From Phytophthora colocasiae (lineage: Eukaryota > Oomycota > Peronosporomycetes > Peronosporales > Peronosporaceae): a DNA stretch of 64,000 nt. Location of the stretch: the NCBI GenBank assembly GCA_018806915.1, contig JAGKQI010000086.1, positions 620,001-684,000 on the forward strand. Reading direction: 5' to 3'. The translations under genes were made by a program, and so were the position numbers. The notes beneath the pieces are model-generated. The model worked only from the letters and a program-made list of their open reading frames with translations, was not told where the DNA came from and searched no databases. This document shows positions 53,401 to 55,376 of the stretch, piece by piece. Numbering within the stretch: position 1 is the stretch's first letter; each line of letters begins with the position of its first letter.

Positions 53401-55113
53401 TGTGCGACAGCAGAGTTGGTCGCTTGTGTGCCGCATCTCGCCTCAACAATAGCACCACGTGCTGCTGTCGACTCCCGCCCAGAACTACAAACGCTCGTTT
53501 GCATCACGACCGGCAATGCCCCCCCTACTTCGTCGATGGGATTCACGCTGCAGCTCCTTGGCGCGACGGTTTCTGTAGCTGCTAACGCTCTCTCGGCTGC
53601 ACTCGAAGACGCTATTGCATCACTAGGCGTGGTTGGACGTGTAAGCGTCCGTCTTCGGGATCCGGCTAGTCAGACCTATGTTTGTGGCGCGAGCGCGACT
53701 GCGAAGGGAGTTACCATTGAGTTCTCCGCTGCACAAGGTGACATCCCGTTGCTGGTTGTTACAGCCAGTAATGGCGTCAATTCGATCAAGATCAAAGAGC
53801 AGAGGAAAGGCCGAGCTCAATTGCATGTCGGCCGCTTGTCGTTTGGATACGTGATCGACGGCCTTCCTGCGGGTAAGTACCATACGCGCGTTGCAGCTTA
53901 CAACAGCGTCGGCTTCGGACCGTTCCAAGAGGCTACGGATGCAAGTGGTTTAATTCTGGCAGCACGCGCTCCCATTCCCCCACGATCACTTCGGATAAAA
54001 GCAAAGATGATTGACTACTCGCAGGGGATGCTGGTCGTATGGACGGCTCCGCGTAGTGATGGCAGTGTCACGGATCAGTACCGCGTCGAATGGGACTTCG
54101 GAACAGGTTTCTCGAGTCAATGTGGAGAAAACATCGAGACGCAGACGCTAGTGGTGACCAATTCTGCGGCCAACTCTGCCCGGAAAAAGTTTTTTGTGCT
54201 TACAGATACCACCCCGAATGGAGTTCCTGTAGGTTGTGTGGATCCGAGTTCCTTTCAGACGCCACTGAATAATCTCGGGGGTGTCTACGCGGCAAGTGTG
54301 GTGGCCATGCAGGGTGATGACTTAGCGACGTATGACTATGGACGCACTTACACAGTGACGTTTCCTCAAGCGATCACCGCCACTGCTGTAGTAGCTGAAA
54401 ACGACGCCGTGTCGACATCTCCCGTTGACATCCCGCTCCTCTTCTGGGACCAAACCGACACAACGTGCACGACCACTCGTCCAGATTCAGTTGTTGTGCA
54501 GCGCTCAACGTATGGGCCTGGGCTTGACCCGATGCGAGGACAAGGACGGATCGTGTACGATAGCACCAATAATGTCGTCACAGACATCGAGTGTTCGGCT
54601 GCATTAGCTGGGCCCATCGCTCGACAGACGATTGCATCGACGACAGCGACCACAAACGCCGTGAAGCCGAACATCCTCCAGTTGGCAGCGAAGAGCGGCG
54701 TGTTCGAGAGTGAGGACTTACCCCGTCCGGCACTGTGCGAGGCCTGTGCGCAGAAGTTAGTGGCCAACGTCTTGACGCTCAACAAGGTGGTGATGTTGGC
54801 TGCTAACGAGTACTTTTTTGTGGCCGATGGCCCCACCACGAGTATATCCAGCAAGACACAGCGGTGTGTGATGAAAGTATCGAGTATCAGTGGCAACCAG
54901 ATCACTGTCGACCCGAACGACCCCGGTCGTGGGGCGTGTGAGCTACCCGAGACGTACGAGGCTAAAGCTTGGCGTGTATCTCGCTTTGAGTTACGCGCAC
55001 ACACGATCCGAGACTTGATCCCAGGTCGCGAATACGCCGTTCGAGTTGTAGCTAGCAACAGTGCAGGTGAGAGTCCAGCACTGGCGACGGCTACAACGAT
55101 CACTGCGACGTAA
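23488..55113 (+). CDS. Giant secreted multidomain protein (FN3, PA14, filamin-like and EVQ modules)
   Basis: One intronless frame codes for 10,541 residues. It starts with a signal peptide (MRRLLLTAALGLRHVAYTAVT) and ends ATATTITAT with no membrane or GPI anchor, so a secreted matrix or adhesive protein is inferred. By eye there are about 22 fibronectin-III ends of the form Y-x-x-R-V-x-A-x-N-x-x-G (near residues 821, 1391, 1611, 1937, 5842, 6267, 8561, 10130 and 10515 among others). Three PA14 domains begin at about 2620, 4110 and 5467. About eight filamin-like repeats fill 2770-5460. Roughly forty copies occur of a ~100-residue module: EVQ..., GGTFTLxFxGxxT, MKxxLExLxxIGxVxVTR, GYTWTVTF, LPxL. 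Five CxxC...GC modules are scattered. Many modules are inserted inside FN3 or filamin folds. Long antisense frames are shadows. The lack of any lesion over 31.6 kb implies selection. Confidence 0.95.
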   Translation: MRRLLLTAALGLRHVAYTAVTVPSPPLNVALDVLGPDALAVKWEPPAMDGGSPVSAYLVEWDPDPGVREVQVVRTRANVDANEVQTVQTYAGLVREVQRVTTSATADPEVQTITTSAAPGETLGGVFTLELDTRATGGSVQRSGVIGFNAKTSGDRSGMMEILNAMQNIGPAGVTSVVKSPADAQGGITWTIQFSTAMGNVPQLTLSSSFLTGSGANVVISTKTQGNVINGGTFTLGFMGSTTKDLAPDISDAGMQKALEDLASIESVDVTRVGPDAQHGYYWDITFTGTSNSGDLPKMTVPSKALRATGADVVVTEQKNGNQLIGSFQLKYGGSATVDLPVDCSAAFMKAELERINTVGTLDVVRSTKPDLQGGYTWTISFLTLKGPLTQLDTVLTKLDETRRDSGHPSMGVRVTRTSPGTLPEIQQITTSTTNTKVKQTSFFRLQTTFAGQTQVTRPISANPTDDGKCMPIQNEVQEIAVRTVDTTAIGGDAIVSKQTAIQLVYTSNTEGGAISKTGPIYVDKNGDGDCTKGATSIATELNKITDIVGPVTVSSSTLLATHECTWQVTFTNQPGNILQLKAIPASSGATESDTVTIEDDTITLTTKAEGTINLIKTELERLTNVAEVTVTATATSGTDQTCTWQVTFNGNAGDLPLMTVSTGNSATFAASGTVNGDTITVADGRHGTSFVLGGVFALEFEGQRTGYMPYDVSAGAMKTQLETLSTIGNVAVTRSDTDPNNGYTWTVSFLNNLGNLPPLQPDALALTGTSPKIDVTEATKGVLPPFNSKDKVNGLSFDSLVVTDLSDLSVTAFHVDENVPFYFRVSAINAAGPGASSYSTPQFAIPTAQIPSVPTDVSLTAVDGTTIAVSLSSPENDGGAPLDSYLVEYGTAPIVDEVQKVQLVVPVTNEIQTVSTTTQTREEVQIVRLTSSYSGTAAIEVQQVNCDADSTTGTFTLGFAGEITAPIQAKETDATKIKAKLEELNAITTVSVAFDPSQTTACSPCPVTGCTSGFTVTFTAVVGYQGDMPMLSANEYDLEGNRRVDISETIQGQAPVSGTFKLTYLRGKDADTTALQYNAPAADVQSALQALDSSITILVTSDTPSANEQLWRVTFRDSGYVPALVVRPASNLLQGNGAGIIVYTQGTTPGGSVAASVGGNRVSGFFRLTLGGHTTDPIGHDASDTTMKSKLEALPNVGTVDVTRTGPSLKSEYSWIVTFTANPGSFPIGAGNIDKLVPDYTKLRGTGSQVSVSENQQGSLPVDGAFQLAYNTLPTGNLSPYETSEGVQQALQTIPSIGGVSVTRQTNTNGYTWFITFSGCRHNPAVCNIGNVNLLTVVDTGLVGGHGASRPTVMVYEVVPGVAPASTMLVKDLSGGEPFQTTISSLTYGTKYYARVSFHNAVSFGHRALSTPEFVTTRNLPPGAPWPVTLVSSTSTSITVAWEMPTVNGGATVSGYELWISEWAESSYRKVYDRPNDAITLQTTLQTSADNLIESGHKYLFKVRAVNFCSSENTNAACYGAFSEPVEYTVRSPVVPDPPASLTRDSRTTISPSNTAYVNWEPPGDNGGSPVSSYKLYMDDGTGWTEQTPLAGSFPHGYSHQVTGLTQGKVYRFYIIAVNSVGPSGRSAVLALVLATVPSAPDAASITDVSATSISVAWLPPSTCTSTLTGCNGTPLLGYKLWQFAGVPASYTASGSPVNVEIQRIQASAITPLPEVQIVTILGASGMFKLYVNSKPTGLLSVSATGAEVQTALVTCGVNPTSVTHTSLASGETWRIEFSLADGPQALMVVVPDQLTNAVLRTAYSTDVTRVQAGTTVLGGDFTVAFRGFETGHLSVTTTNAAEMKRQLENLPSIGVVDVVTPPTGSSNTVIWDVKFQTELGDLPMMTVTSGRLKGGNPTVLVTTTQEGTPGRVVYDGSTSPEILSFTSTNLVSDTLYAFVVTAINAAGEGIGGVATPAVAASPGASSSYTQAYGASLLQGMAGIVYEVQSVKTNGLGANTFTLNWGTSGPSSLIDATMTASALEAMLPSKIPSLGSVHVSRADLNGADCIWYITFVSVVGDAPMLVATPTANVVIEEFVKGEANEFTIAPRKASGDVVTYATLPANFQGKDRFWTELWATPPSVIDGTHEFVSEGGLAVYNPVAYEIQTVEINGVVGTFRFKLDTTRARLGGVVSTSTASIDASVLAGATDAKAANLIKTNLETLTNVESVLVSRVSTSGAAPWTYSITFVTDLCDQPLLELVGDANFVGSFTIKEFQKGVCEVQTVTTSASVESTSEVLSISTWLDATNTLRALGGSFTLVFTGMGTTTIPFDADAATMKSKLEELNGIDDVSVTVKDANYGATTSTGLQTWIVTFNEIMGSVPDISVVSPTGLTGYAAKVIIKEVKRMGLSLGGTFVLNFLGETTRNLPFDIDAADLKAELETALSSVREVDVRKEERYNGNRWTISFTKNLGDLPLLEAHPLAYEIQEITTLGGSPTPLEGTFTLAFLTEITTPIAYDASDVAMKLALQALPSVGIVDVTRTNKLDAGNRFAWQVTFRSQLGNIGKLTFDASGLTGSRSGVSVTELQPGNKQSLTGQFPQLSVFKKQSGLPSYTARYIPFEAADSYSVSVQQLLSGGLFALYFDNYWMQDEPVIVRVDPQLNFDWGQDAITNYGRDYISIRWFGKLAVPATDTYVFYVSSSEGVRVWLNHQLRVDTWEDGEDEEGTLENFNEPLKSGTFYDLRIEYHEATGAASFKLSWSSSYLPIAPIPSSALFHGEHIAGSPFSTAVTPGATDFPYTTAFGDGLVTATVGVTAQFTIQAKDQNDNSKTIDGDKFDVEIKGTSTGTAAGVTLAPFEEPKYIGQGQYLVQYLPSVSGTYTVSVRTVNGIDIYCGLGQLHKCSPFALTVLPGPATPHTSQALGNAAAITYGVIDGLIEAVAGQVSNFTIQARDTYGNAAEADDVFETKMVLQTDTTVQYRSNVLIPGKLGLYAVEYSIPRAGDYNIQTYLNGIHILMCPGPVPCPTCIGGVTCKPLDTPAQLKVVHSSLHGPSCTTDDTATGALSTATSGIQTSFDIYARDTFGNLRKGDRTTHSPTTGDGRSDAFLVTFTGKSEVFRTSSAVQTLTSASSSVAGYFKLSFGKFRKQLCPLCVTALTGDVLSVNTNLVGILLPGTKFVVQECIFTTASVTTISVTVVTNHGCASFTGQTFALQVAPASVVAAEALTPLIPHDVSASGLRSILQDLHVNAKVAVTRVSGAGYQWTVTFLSHLLEWSEAHLAVEYTNGFASSLYNNPLQVTYTAASGKYPVSYTPHYAGTYSVAVTTWDRETHVKGSPFTIQVADTTTDGPSSLTAAGDSRTENFSAAAQQMVIEAGKPISFQVQLKDKRRLEEQAIRLRAVVLAPVQEVQRVVVDALSFKLSFRGSSDASLTTTSTFADIKVALEALSTISAGGVTVTPENGIDTTAVLNNAFLVTFTKEIGSLPLMGKSGATVTRSVRGAASVRQATYTLTCTSTAPVSSSNTFTLSYRGGVPQTVAASDSLTTFTTTLTNVVGSPVSVIAEVGTPTSVCAATANRLFFTFNQVLGDVSLLASTKPTGSPLTITIDSNMDNIVSGIYPAWGSFKLSAPGSTDTVSIPFDITKPAMEDALKLLLGYPVSVSRDWFDITTETATAKLVTLVQWTVTFASHSGNMPELVPDYSGISFHDDGQHQPFVEVVELERGSVGNNRSVTTSDTKVTMTTTSENPGVQEVQKLLCRGSDSFTLKYGGVNQVIVPDATLSELEAQLNSITGGVQLFATLDGARRPAAELSTASMFIPVCSVANPHTIDIVFNAPADVLLIEWSGTSNDMYITEAVKGVAPSETPITISNLEVQTLKCQVTTAAAATASFDLSFAGERITVGANSLPTALQTQLNGMKSISRVGGVDVSPSSSPVCTTSLASSLDIVFRSVGNQLSLVISNVRDGILLAQVRETTQGLDSLIYDGTHQGLFNVTATPTISGKYKLAVTVLSQNTFCPPSFQVQPTLASGATSTHTAPAVVTQGIREWFTVQAIDRFNNLLESSTELGTDAFVAKLSPPPTQDLPATQVESYPVSITESKPNTNGIFLLSFLPQRAGPYTLSLVRRQAGGLWATYYSTADFADSYLSRQDALVSFQWGESSPLGDPFPNRNYSIRWKGELQAAVSGAYIFTLRADNAVVLKVDGKIILNLFATPTVSSSANKYDSLPIELSKGEFYSLEISYRTKDAQSFVKLEWSSPMAGLARAVVPSEFLFTSTALVNTPFTVVAYPGAINPSQVRNSFDGFMTTNVSDEPIVVKALDTMTFQLEAHDTFGNRRFHRGSDAFEVSMIGIDGWARSGRINDVTPDPNDAIQYDPTYICKGCEVSFNVNTRILTLKKDVASQLEAGTRFRVIGANSGTLVRRRDCFFVTERVTGPYTTGAVSVVVVAANGCEDFSGLNFDVSAIAATDWNYLGTCSVSEGSTSLTACSNFGLKRGDQISIGREVGSVHETAGILSATNIPLQNVYRGASSDLVPVFKIGYTTGRHTVAMVPYVKGLYRLSVRLPAIYAVLAVITQADSSLGGTFYLSVGGKKTTALSYDEPYANVKSALENLSTVNAGNVVTSRTCISGDPTKGCRWLVTFTHVTEALALSLSASYNGFLTGNNAQVIIRTLTQPRAAQMVNGFPKKVQVNPNVMNPSVSTAYGPGLYASTSGVLASFFVQMKDTHGNNQESDTEYLQVQIFPSGTTYLLSQMARVSSVEYVSEGLYNVSYTPVLSGRHTVVVTAQSAPEIHKVSSAFALPGTSRGGSFALRLFGQTTAALVFEANASDVQRALLNLPVFTDTTNGTSSRTTSISVTRATNAQNGFDYLIKYTRLPPHLELDLVQTVNNLYSGDGGSGATLIATVQTQQSREHIKTSTTLGQPIANEQQLVSLSSTAQITGGSFQLQFGAHTTDLIAYNDQAATVESFLNQLPSIGSAGVSVSLTTSTTTLREWTVTFMAATLGTPQTAFWNSALYTPNRFVRHAKLVGDIPALKFAPVNTLTAASNAVVSVAVTTPVPGVSPFTTIVAHGALVPTQCTAIDGSTAFKPGSINTVGQNGLHSGTFHSRSSFIIEARDINGNLLDGTGGGSTGAPVREIQIVETKSSAGLSTRLTGTFTLALNGQKTAPLPMNAGIQDVEAALEALSTLSGFVTVDTPDVQTLVVGTVIATKTSNILTTSRSFMTVPPDFIVGDWIRIGSLSGPVFSITAITATTITLSGIYQGTSDNAANVYKQSNPGSGYTYRVQFAAELGDLPALVVDTSKLSGTATVTACDYLRTQQLQSTAVSQLSGTFSLSFRGKTTSKLSWNVDNIKLRDALLALDGIHSATVSVPVSGTNGGNTWQITLTSTEPQDGKDLELLYAEGYLLVGKQARIQVTPTCPATTTRESINVQSVSGSEGHAFVPVLRGASTIVADVSFLGGATYSAVYDTPREATYSLDVRYVSPHGLLGSYFDNRWLYGTPTLERVDPQIDFEWMEDRITPTSREHVSVRWQGYIKPSFTEDYTFFVLVNDGARLWIENQLVIDKYDYDVVTSTSVEFKANTSVAMIKDRLVEITLEYRENSGVASVSLLWQSHTQPKGVVPSARLFHRSDAIMLSPFSVTTQGSKPSPPTNISLTISAADALTVHFNAPDDDGGAPVTKFQVEWWTYGNYGTKAVQVVKIATANSGTFTLTLDSVQFTGPLPVGALYSDVEAALEALDSAGDVSVTSTLGAASTDYIITFNSRVGTVNAIVVDNSKLSGAFLVCAKGVVSSLANGMACTSGESIDSTVTTLIVSQSPQFTPPDVPKRGDPYTYLISGLTQLAAATAPTTPGEVGDSTGPGFSVRVLAKNSAGFGLPSATVSLKPMAVPAAPTNVELRLVAGSSTSLRLWWDKPTTDNAAMITHYVVEWRRQDQPGSTSSSDAFTSFREELGFFLAAHPKSLRFKYTVDNLIAGAAYAVQVRAENVMGVGPIGQPTPSFEIPRSKAAPLPDGTGGGVALSVRPASPAIPTASSCTSLLLSWLPATTSDAHGAAVTSYVVDWYQPQNPDISPLEVQIVRIFGGSLTDVVEGTFRLQFNEDYTEPLPVDVSESELEESLESLPTLRSVEVERTSSTTPGGYQWAVTFLSEAPAVQGKVLSIDSAMLKATALTTGVEAQLNTAQGSITVTKASASNQVTTATLTALVDMYLSVDQVGLWRVTAVSVTAGVATLTLSANFVGANGNYPAKLGWSVPGVLPIDYHSKIIPALASSSTYSLVLDALPSGIAYSARVSACNSLGCNSPTMATPLTLAAPKQRPATPRNVALFSDSASSLRVRWQHPPSDGGDVITHYRVEWDLKRSFDSGADANGESSRGSSLRYERKPVMNPGIDCLLTPCEAVVGSLERGTPYYVRVYAYNSFGYSTEAGYPVMPGFGVPMTLPEPPVAVLLSPARSTTDRGLTISFNTSSGSFDDGGADVTQYKIEWDAMDLGAVIPDVITAVSKGDTAAVISASLINQVFYAKYTTQLLLLSATAYDVRGSFRLAFLDSVTSSLPWDISSNALTDALEALSTVGKVSVRRVAAGYGFAWFVTFLTAPFRADTSTGGAVYGDISLLKVSTDSSQLLAAFSTSQSATTTLTGTGAKLATATLIRAFNGFEQHVVKVTATSGTIGGFFKLSYNQQQTTSLPANVSAAAMKVALTQLTDSDELVGDIDVYKLQSATPTGFVYTIVYKSRLGPNHPLVDCIGTDLTKSLPSASTSCTTLRAVGGGLPVMNQKFYGVAVVNKADLVISSDGMAKYDVLGLPLGVGYHARVSAWNGVGNIYGETQASTPARFVVQDVPDSPRDVNVEPRSPTELLVSWAQPLSTGRNPILNYTVQIAARRGIAEHQLIKADSSLGDLSHRRLVLKLRVGDLTGTTTVLANVSSDDLSTALTKALNLPGAIASVSRNSVGIFSGYGYEWVVTFSDSIGDVPLIEIAEASYGNADSSPDYMSALSLSVSETVKGSVDGNSMDSASVRTVIVKPKQESQRVFIYSGSPVDIGGSVMLSVGGESTPPLAVDATSEDVRVALEGLSTVGEVLVTVTEEVVERSTLPGVRYGLYWDVTFASTTDDLPLLRVRTDATLTFTTVACGGTLSGVTPCVEVFQLSPGGMPTQTVLGDLDENTNYVVRIAASNEHFTSKFLTVVGAFQPVARPPLEVQDAMVAPLSTDTLGVLWRAPAHDGGAEVVHYKVQWDVSASFDLQSIFSGSDIVLVADNDDDRFDYRITGLSSSKDYYVSIVAYNARGYGVPVTAQPVDAHERVTHLSISRTVLNEAALAQETMTLYFANYPSQTATVGAIASALELQRALQPLTVVGILSVKRSDYSKGPAVYDSSGVDTSNELQLVWSITFRTASVDGIRASALGALTITPSTQGAAAVDGMTPIEDGSLTIRPRPASATGPRDLRVSIVDASTLGVSWLPSLSVPSTKYLVEWSTTPDFAACRAGTSRGGTKTDYATAAANSEVIPASRIGADGRIAFPIVSLPANTKQYVRVSAYNGNYGSPVLAQIVTVNTPNTPEDAAIVTVATGVKSVSPRSLAPYRPASVTMQVSSQDEPTQIEVNFKQPTLDALGFTARNDVDPITYYRVSWWDPTELAANAKAVTSYDVRMVDSAGGVTTCSPGACMFRLGAEVQSLSLNSGGTGTFRLVLSTASFTNPICTTSCSLTFPAAASGVIMMDYGSSTPDLQTKLGTNTRFMVDKGGAACVFRVAGTSPLQPSKLPIRFVSAASGTTTCPLTGGSYTIHTEPMTNCFAAPTTAAGLEAVISNLIGDTVDVSLEVESSSVNRFRITFSGSSATGASGGSPAHVANVAQIEAVATDGTGSCVAVSGNVWTATELNGGLVKPGVAYAVQVAALNSVGLGAPMRATALCHDLPCASGDTTLAPAAPPLAPVSVTVASNRADRTALNVAWKAPTSTNGAPITKYLVEYSTALPTGFAVQPPVCTGCVTDLTAGTATVAPSLSLTINADPGLASGQLLVLTTVSPACILTVSKDPLTFTKTPWTGTHVVYNLERMHGCDTFTGQAVSLTKLYDSSTDGSVEVSPSTGDQQSTTLKPLTPNSQYTVRVRAQNREGYGAAQIATFICEPGIDSCAAGGTLAVTRQLPAAPTLIVPSQLLGAGVAGATANALGFTKETLTIAFSDPNSWSGLEAVNKFRVEWDTRADFTSSNKQTETVDVIPSASKLPSLWMTRELCHLCITGLATSSNTLTVSGVVTAFGLAKDDWILVGAGSINCRFQVVTAAASSITVAAGHGCDDFTLKTLALDAQETYDYRITRSLSMGVTTHIRVTAHNLLGFGVPCDSVAVTPITSSDPPPYPYVVLASLTPEEEDDPDVRVSSLRVSFPPPMISGPDANGGGGLVVTKYLVEWIDTKEFAATSPQIQTIKTASSSSNSVAGSFLITVDTSNCANCQVKDTFTTSALSASATEEEMTIELENLPNVGDVVVTRDSCATKNECTWTITFMSELDVVPPLVVTSRLYAVGGQVTATVIGGTQAGSLNGATYCPSRVNNVLSSGATNCGVVVVDDSTSVPYEYVIKGLTPGTTYYARVAAYNALGYGPRRVSAPRSLAVPFEPPTAPRSPFNILAPPTLTLAGPTSLLVSYAPPKFSGGAPVTGYMIEWDPSPGFDSGPSGDALVQDTLAASTLVAAADGAFRYRIDGLTTRQWTYVRLFAKNGKVGTGVPILTQPAREMPRGKPSALSLVTAVNDLSAQPPGTALVVSWPEATADVQQYQVEWYQQAATEPLFGTPVAQKVKSSGTITGGFFSLSFGDGSDLYPWRLLPGTVDVEHGASYLRTSEDLTGLVAAGDVVFLNNQPYLVSAIDTFSAAKLPLATAAGYQAVGTLATNLGETAATYAGDTVFGAKLYTQWRTTPLAMDVTPTDMQAALELLPSVGLVRVERIAAGLANNYEWTVTFTSQVPRANVAFPLLTANDRLLVPNGPLDTANVDVTSISAGQAPQSFDSAVVSATGSSVDVGLLKYSIPRLDTGETYFVRVAAVNERGVGAFTSAATTGVAPTRPPLAMANAVMRPLSAQLVEFSFDQVEISGGREVDSYRVEAALNPEFTEPTTVQNLLPTTKYSRVTTAAHTGPFTASSTFTLAAVDARSFHGKMGVQVDALASAQALAGGSAFLLRLKPDATLGYGAASLHDSFSRGERIRVRNEEASVCLNSGVAWQLRTTDTLLTVTAYDGVATITLSSPLSPALQTVIVVGTQIAIGAAAKGPSDPAACQAVVTAVSSDKQHLNIKHSCVNLGVKINANNLALFVVTGVTPITSSGYSAGAITLSPALDNRLIDIVVQGTWISVGSTPGDAASCLAEVTAATTTALTLSQTCAEAAVKLASGNIFVHRGPALLPLCDRDDPWTQLTASSIAALVTRLDATGGREPLPVFRSDSVVGVATELGAAGKSTEIALPTNSKITIGCGDYIRLGRAPTDGFEAEELEALATFRVRGKCDSIDCNCARDAQTRLQLGSLDDPKVPVSLTPRLALLHGGVTREIQRFVITVTGTSVLYNTGGFRVKFGDEVSSLTLGAGGDLGPSLNDDVGCLVWASGALASDASRDMLTLERELENFAAIDDVRVKRAITPASGHVTVEYTVEFMGVQVRGKMPELEILDVGSNGCSSYGSGNTAAATPTATRDHESFVTIYQAPTTPAIPFAASDEDVKAALETLSVVSNADVDRQVNRNGYDWRVTFVEFPAPTREMESSVFPTLAANGYALQAVQSPQISVTPFQLTELNTEPLASGGGVSIYTRVRAHNADGWGDAARPTPASIQLAEQLPGPVRVARADILSGSQVLVQWDAPIHDGGEPVTEFRVEWWEDSVPGTAAKPFAVVHALEAASQSVTNDVATITVSAPTVGSRTYLSGTFRVGFDGQWSPELPYDVSAVDMRAAIVALPTIEDVQVNRELTAGGYTWLVTFLQRKYGGDQHKRWRSALATQPPFGYKLEVSGINLLACATAELVACVPHLASTIAPRAAVDSRPELQTLVCITTGNAPPTSSMGFTLQLLGATVSVAANALSAALEDAIASLGVVGRVSVRLRDPASQTYVCGASATAKGVTIEFSAAQGDIPLLVVTASNGVNSIKIKEQRKGRAQLHVGRLSFGYVIDGLPAGKYHTRVAAYNSVGFGPFQEATDASGLILAARAPIPPRSLRIKAKMIDYSQGMLVVWTAPRSDGSVTDQYRVEWDFGTGFSSQCGENIETQTLVVTNSAANSARKKFFVLTDTTPNGVPVGCVDPSSFQTPLNNLGGVYAASVVAMQGDDLATYDYGRTYTVTFPQAITATAVVAENDAVSTSPVDIPLLFWDQTDTTCTTTRPDSVVVQRSTYGPGLDPMRGQGRIVYDSTNNVVTDIECSAALAGPIARQTIASTTATTNAVKPNILQLAAKSGVFESEDLPRPALCEACAQKLVANVLTLNKVVMLAANEYFFVADGPTTSISSKTQRCVMKVSSISGNQITVDPNDPGRGACELPETYEAKAWRVSRFELRAHTIRDLIPGREYAVRVVASNSAGESPALATATTITAT
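23551..31230 (+). repeat. N-terminal third of the giant protein: FN3 and EVQ module array
   Basis: The first FN3 begins VPSPPLNVALDVLGP with DGGSPVSAYLVEWDP. It is interrupted by a run of EVQ-type modules and closes only at PFYFRVSAINAAGPG, near residue 821. Later FN3 units behave the same way. Module landmarks include GITWTIQF, GYYWDITF, ECTWQVTF, EYSWIVTF and GNRWTISF, each followed by a G-x-L-P type turn. Confidence 0.8.
31345..31770 (+). other. PA14 domain 1 in the giant protein
   Basis: Residues about 2620-2760 read GGLFALYFDNYW, then VRVDPQLNFDWG, YISIRWFGKLAVP, YVFYVSSSEGVRVWLNHQL and YDLRIEYHE...FKLSWSS. This is the standard order of a PA14 beta-barrel, a carbohydrate-binding or adhesion fold in many surface proteins. 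It follows EVQ modules and leads into a filamin-like repeat. Confidence 0.85.
32881..33090 (+). other. CxxC...GC module, copy 1
   Basis: About residues 3132-3200: CPLC, then a short beta-type stretch with GTKFVVQEC, then HGCASFTGQTFAL. It is inserted in the third filamin-like repeat. The pattern recurs at 36565, 47371, 48121 and 54736. Confidence 0.6.
35815..36264 (+). other. PA14 domain 2 in the giant protein
   Basis: Residues about 4110-4258 read GGLWATYYSTADF, VSFQWGE, YSIRWKGELQAAV, YIFTLRADNAVVLKVDGK and YSLEISYRTK...VKLEWSS. It directly follows a filamin-like repeat ending YTLSLVRRQ. Confidence 0.85.
36565..36813 (+). other. CxxC...GC module, copy 2
   Basis: From residue 4360: CKGC, GTRFRVIG, RRDCFFV, NGCEDFSGLNFDV. 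It is followed by a small GDQISIG module. Confidence 0.6.
39886..40320 (+). other. PA14 domain 3 in the giant protein
   Basis: Residues about 5467-5611 read HGLLGSYFDNRWLYG, VDPQIDFEWMED, VSVRWQGYIKPSF, YTFFVLVNDGARLWIENQL and VEITLEYRENSG...SLLWQSH. It marks the switch from filamin-like repeats to the C-terminal FN3-rich half. Confidence 0.85.
47371..47640 (+). other. CxxC...GC module, copy 3
   Basis: From residue 7962: CTGC, a beta-rich stretch with SPACILTV, then HGCDTFTGQAVSL. It lies inside an FN3 domain whose last strand follows at QYTVRVRAQNREGYG. Confidence 0.6.
48121..48339 (+). other. CxxC...GC module, copy 4
   Basis: From residue 8212: CHLC, DDWILVGAGSINCRFQVV, HGCDDFTLKTLAL. It is again placed before the last FN3 strand (HIRVTAHNLLGFG). 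Confidence 0.6.
54736..54963 (+). other. CxxC...GC module, copy 5
   Basis: From residue 10417: CEAC, NEYFFVADG, QRCVMKV, and a divergent end GRGACELPETYEA. It sits before the last FN3 strand of the protein. Confidence 0.5.
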
Positions 55114-55333
55114 AAACCTTATCCGTTTTCATAAATTCAGTTGGGTAAATGTAAACTGTTGTCGGAACAGCTATTAGCGGTAGAACAGACTGCGAAACCT
55201 CCTGAAGTAGACAAGGTCACAGCGACGCGTTTCTCTAGTCGAGGTGTTCTTCTACCCTCGATTTAAAACACAACACACGTCTCGAAGTGCTGAGAATAGC
55301 GATGTCTTTGTAAACGTGTCAGTCCTTCCCCCG

Positions 55334-55342
55334 TTCATTTCC
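55334..55342 (+). promoter_or_regulatory. Possible initiator of the membrane-protein gene
   Basis: TTCATTTCC at 55334-55342 resembles the oomycete initiator and lies about 35 bases before the ATG at 55377, a usual leader length in these organisms. No clear FPR element follows. Besides this, the 263-bp gap after the giant gene shows nothing. Confidence 0.4.
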
Positions 55343-55376
55343 ACTTCACTTCGCTTCGTTAACGATCAACTACCCA

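Noticed and set aside
23504..55103. Dozens of antisense frames of 60-320 codons over the giant gene
   Set aside because: They are shadows of a GC-rich coding sequence with biased codons. None shows a domain and the sense frame explains all of the DNA.
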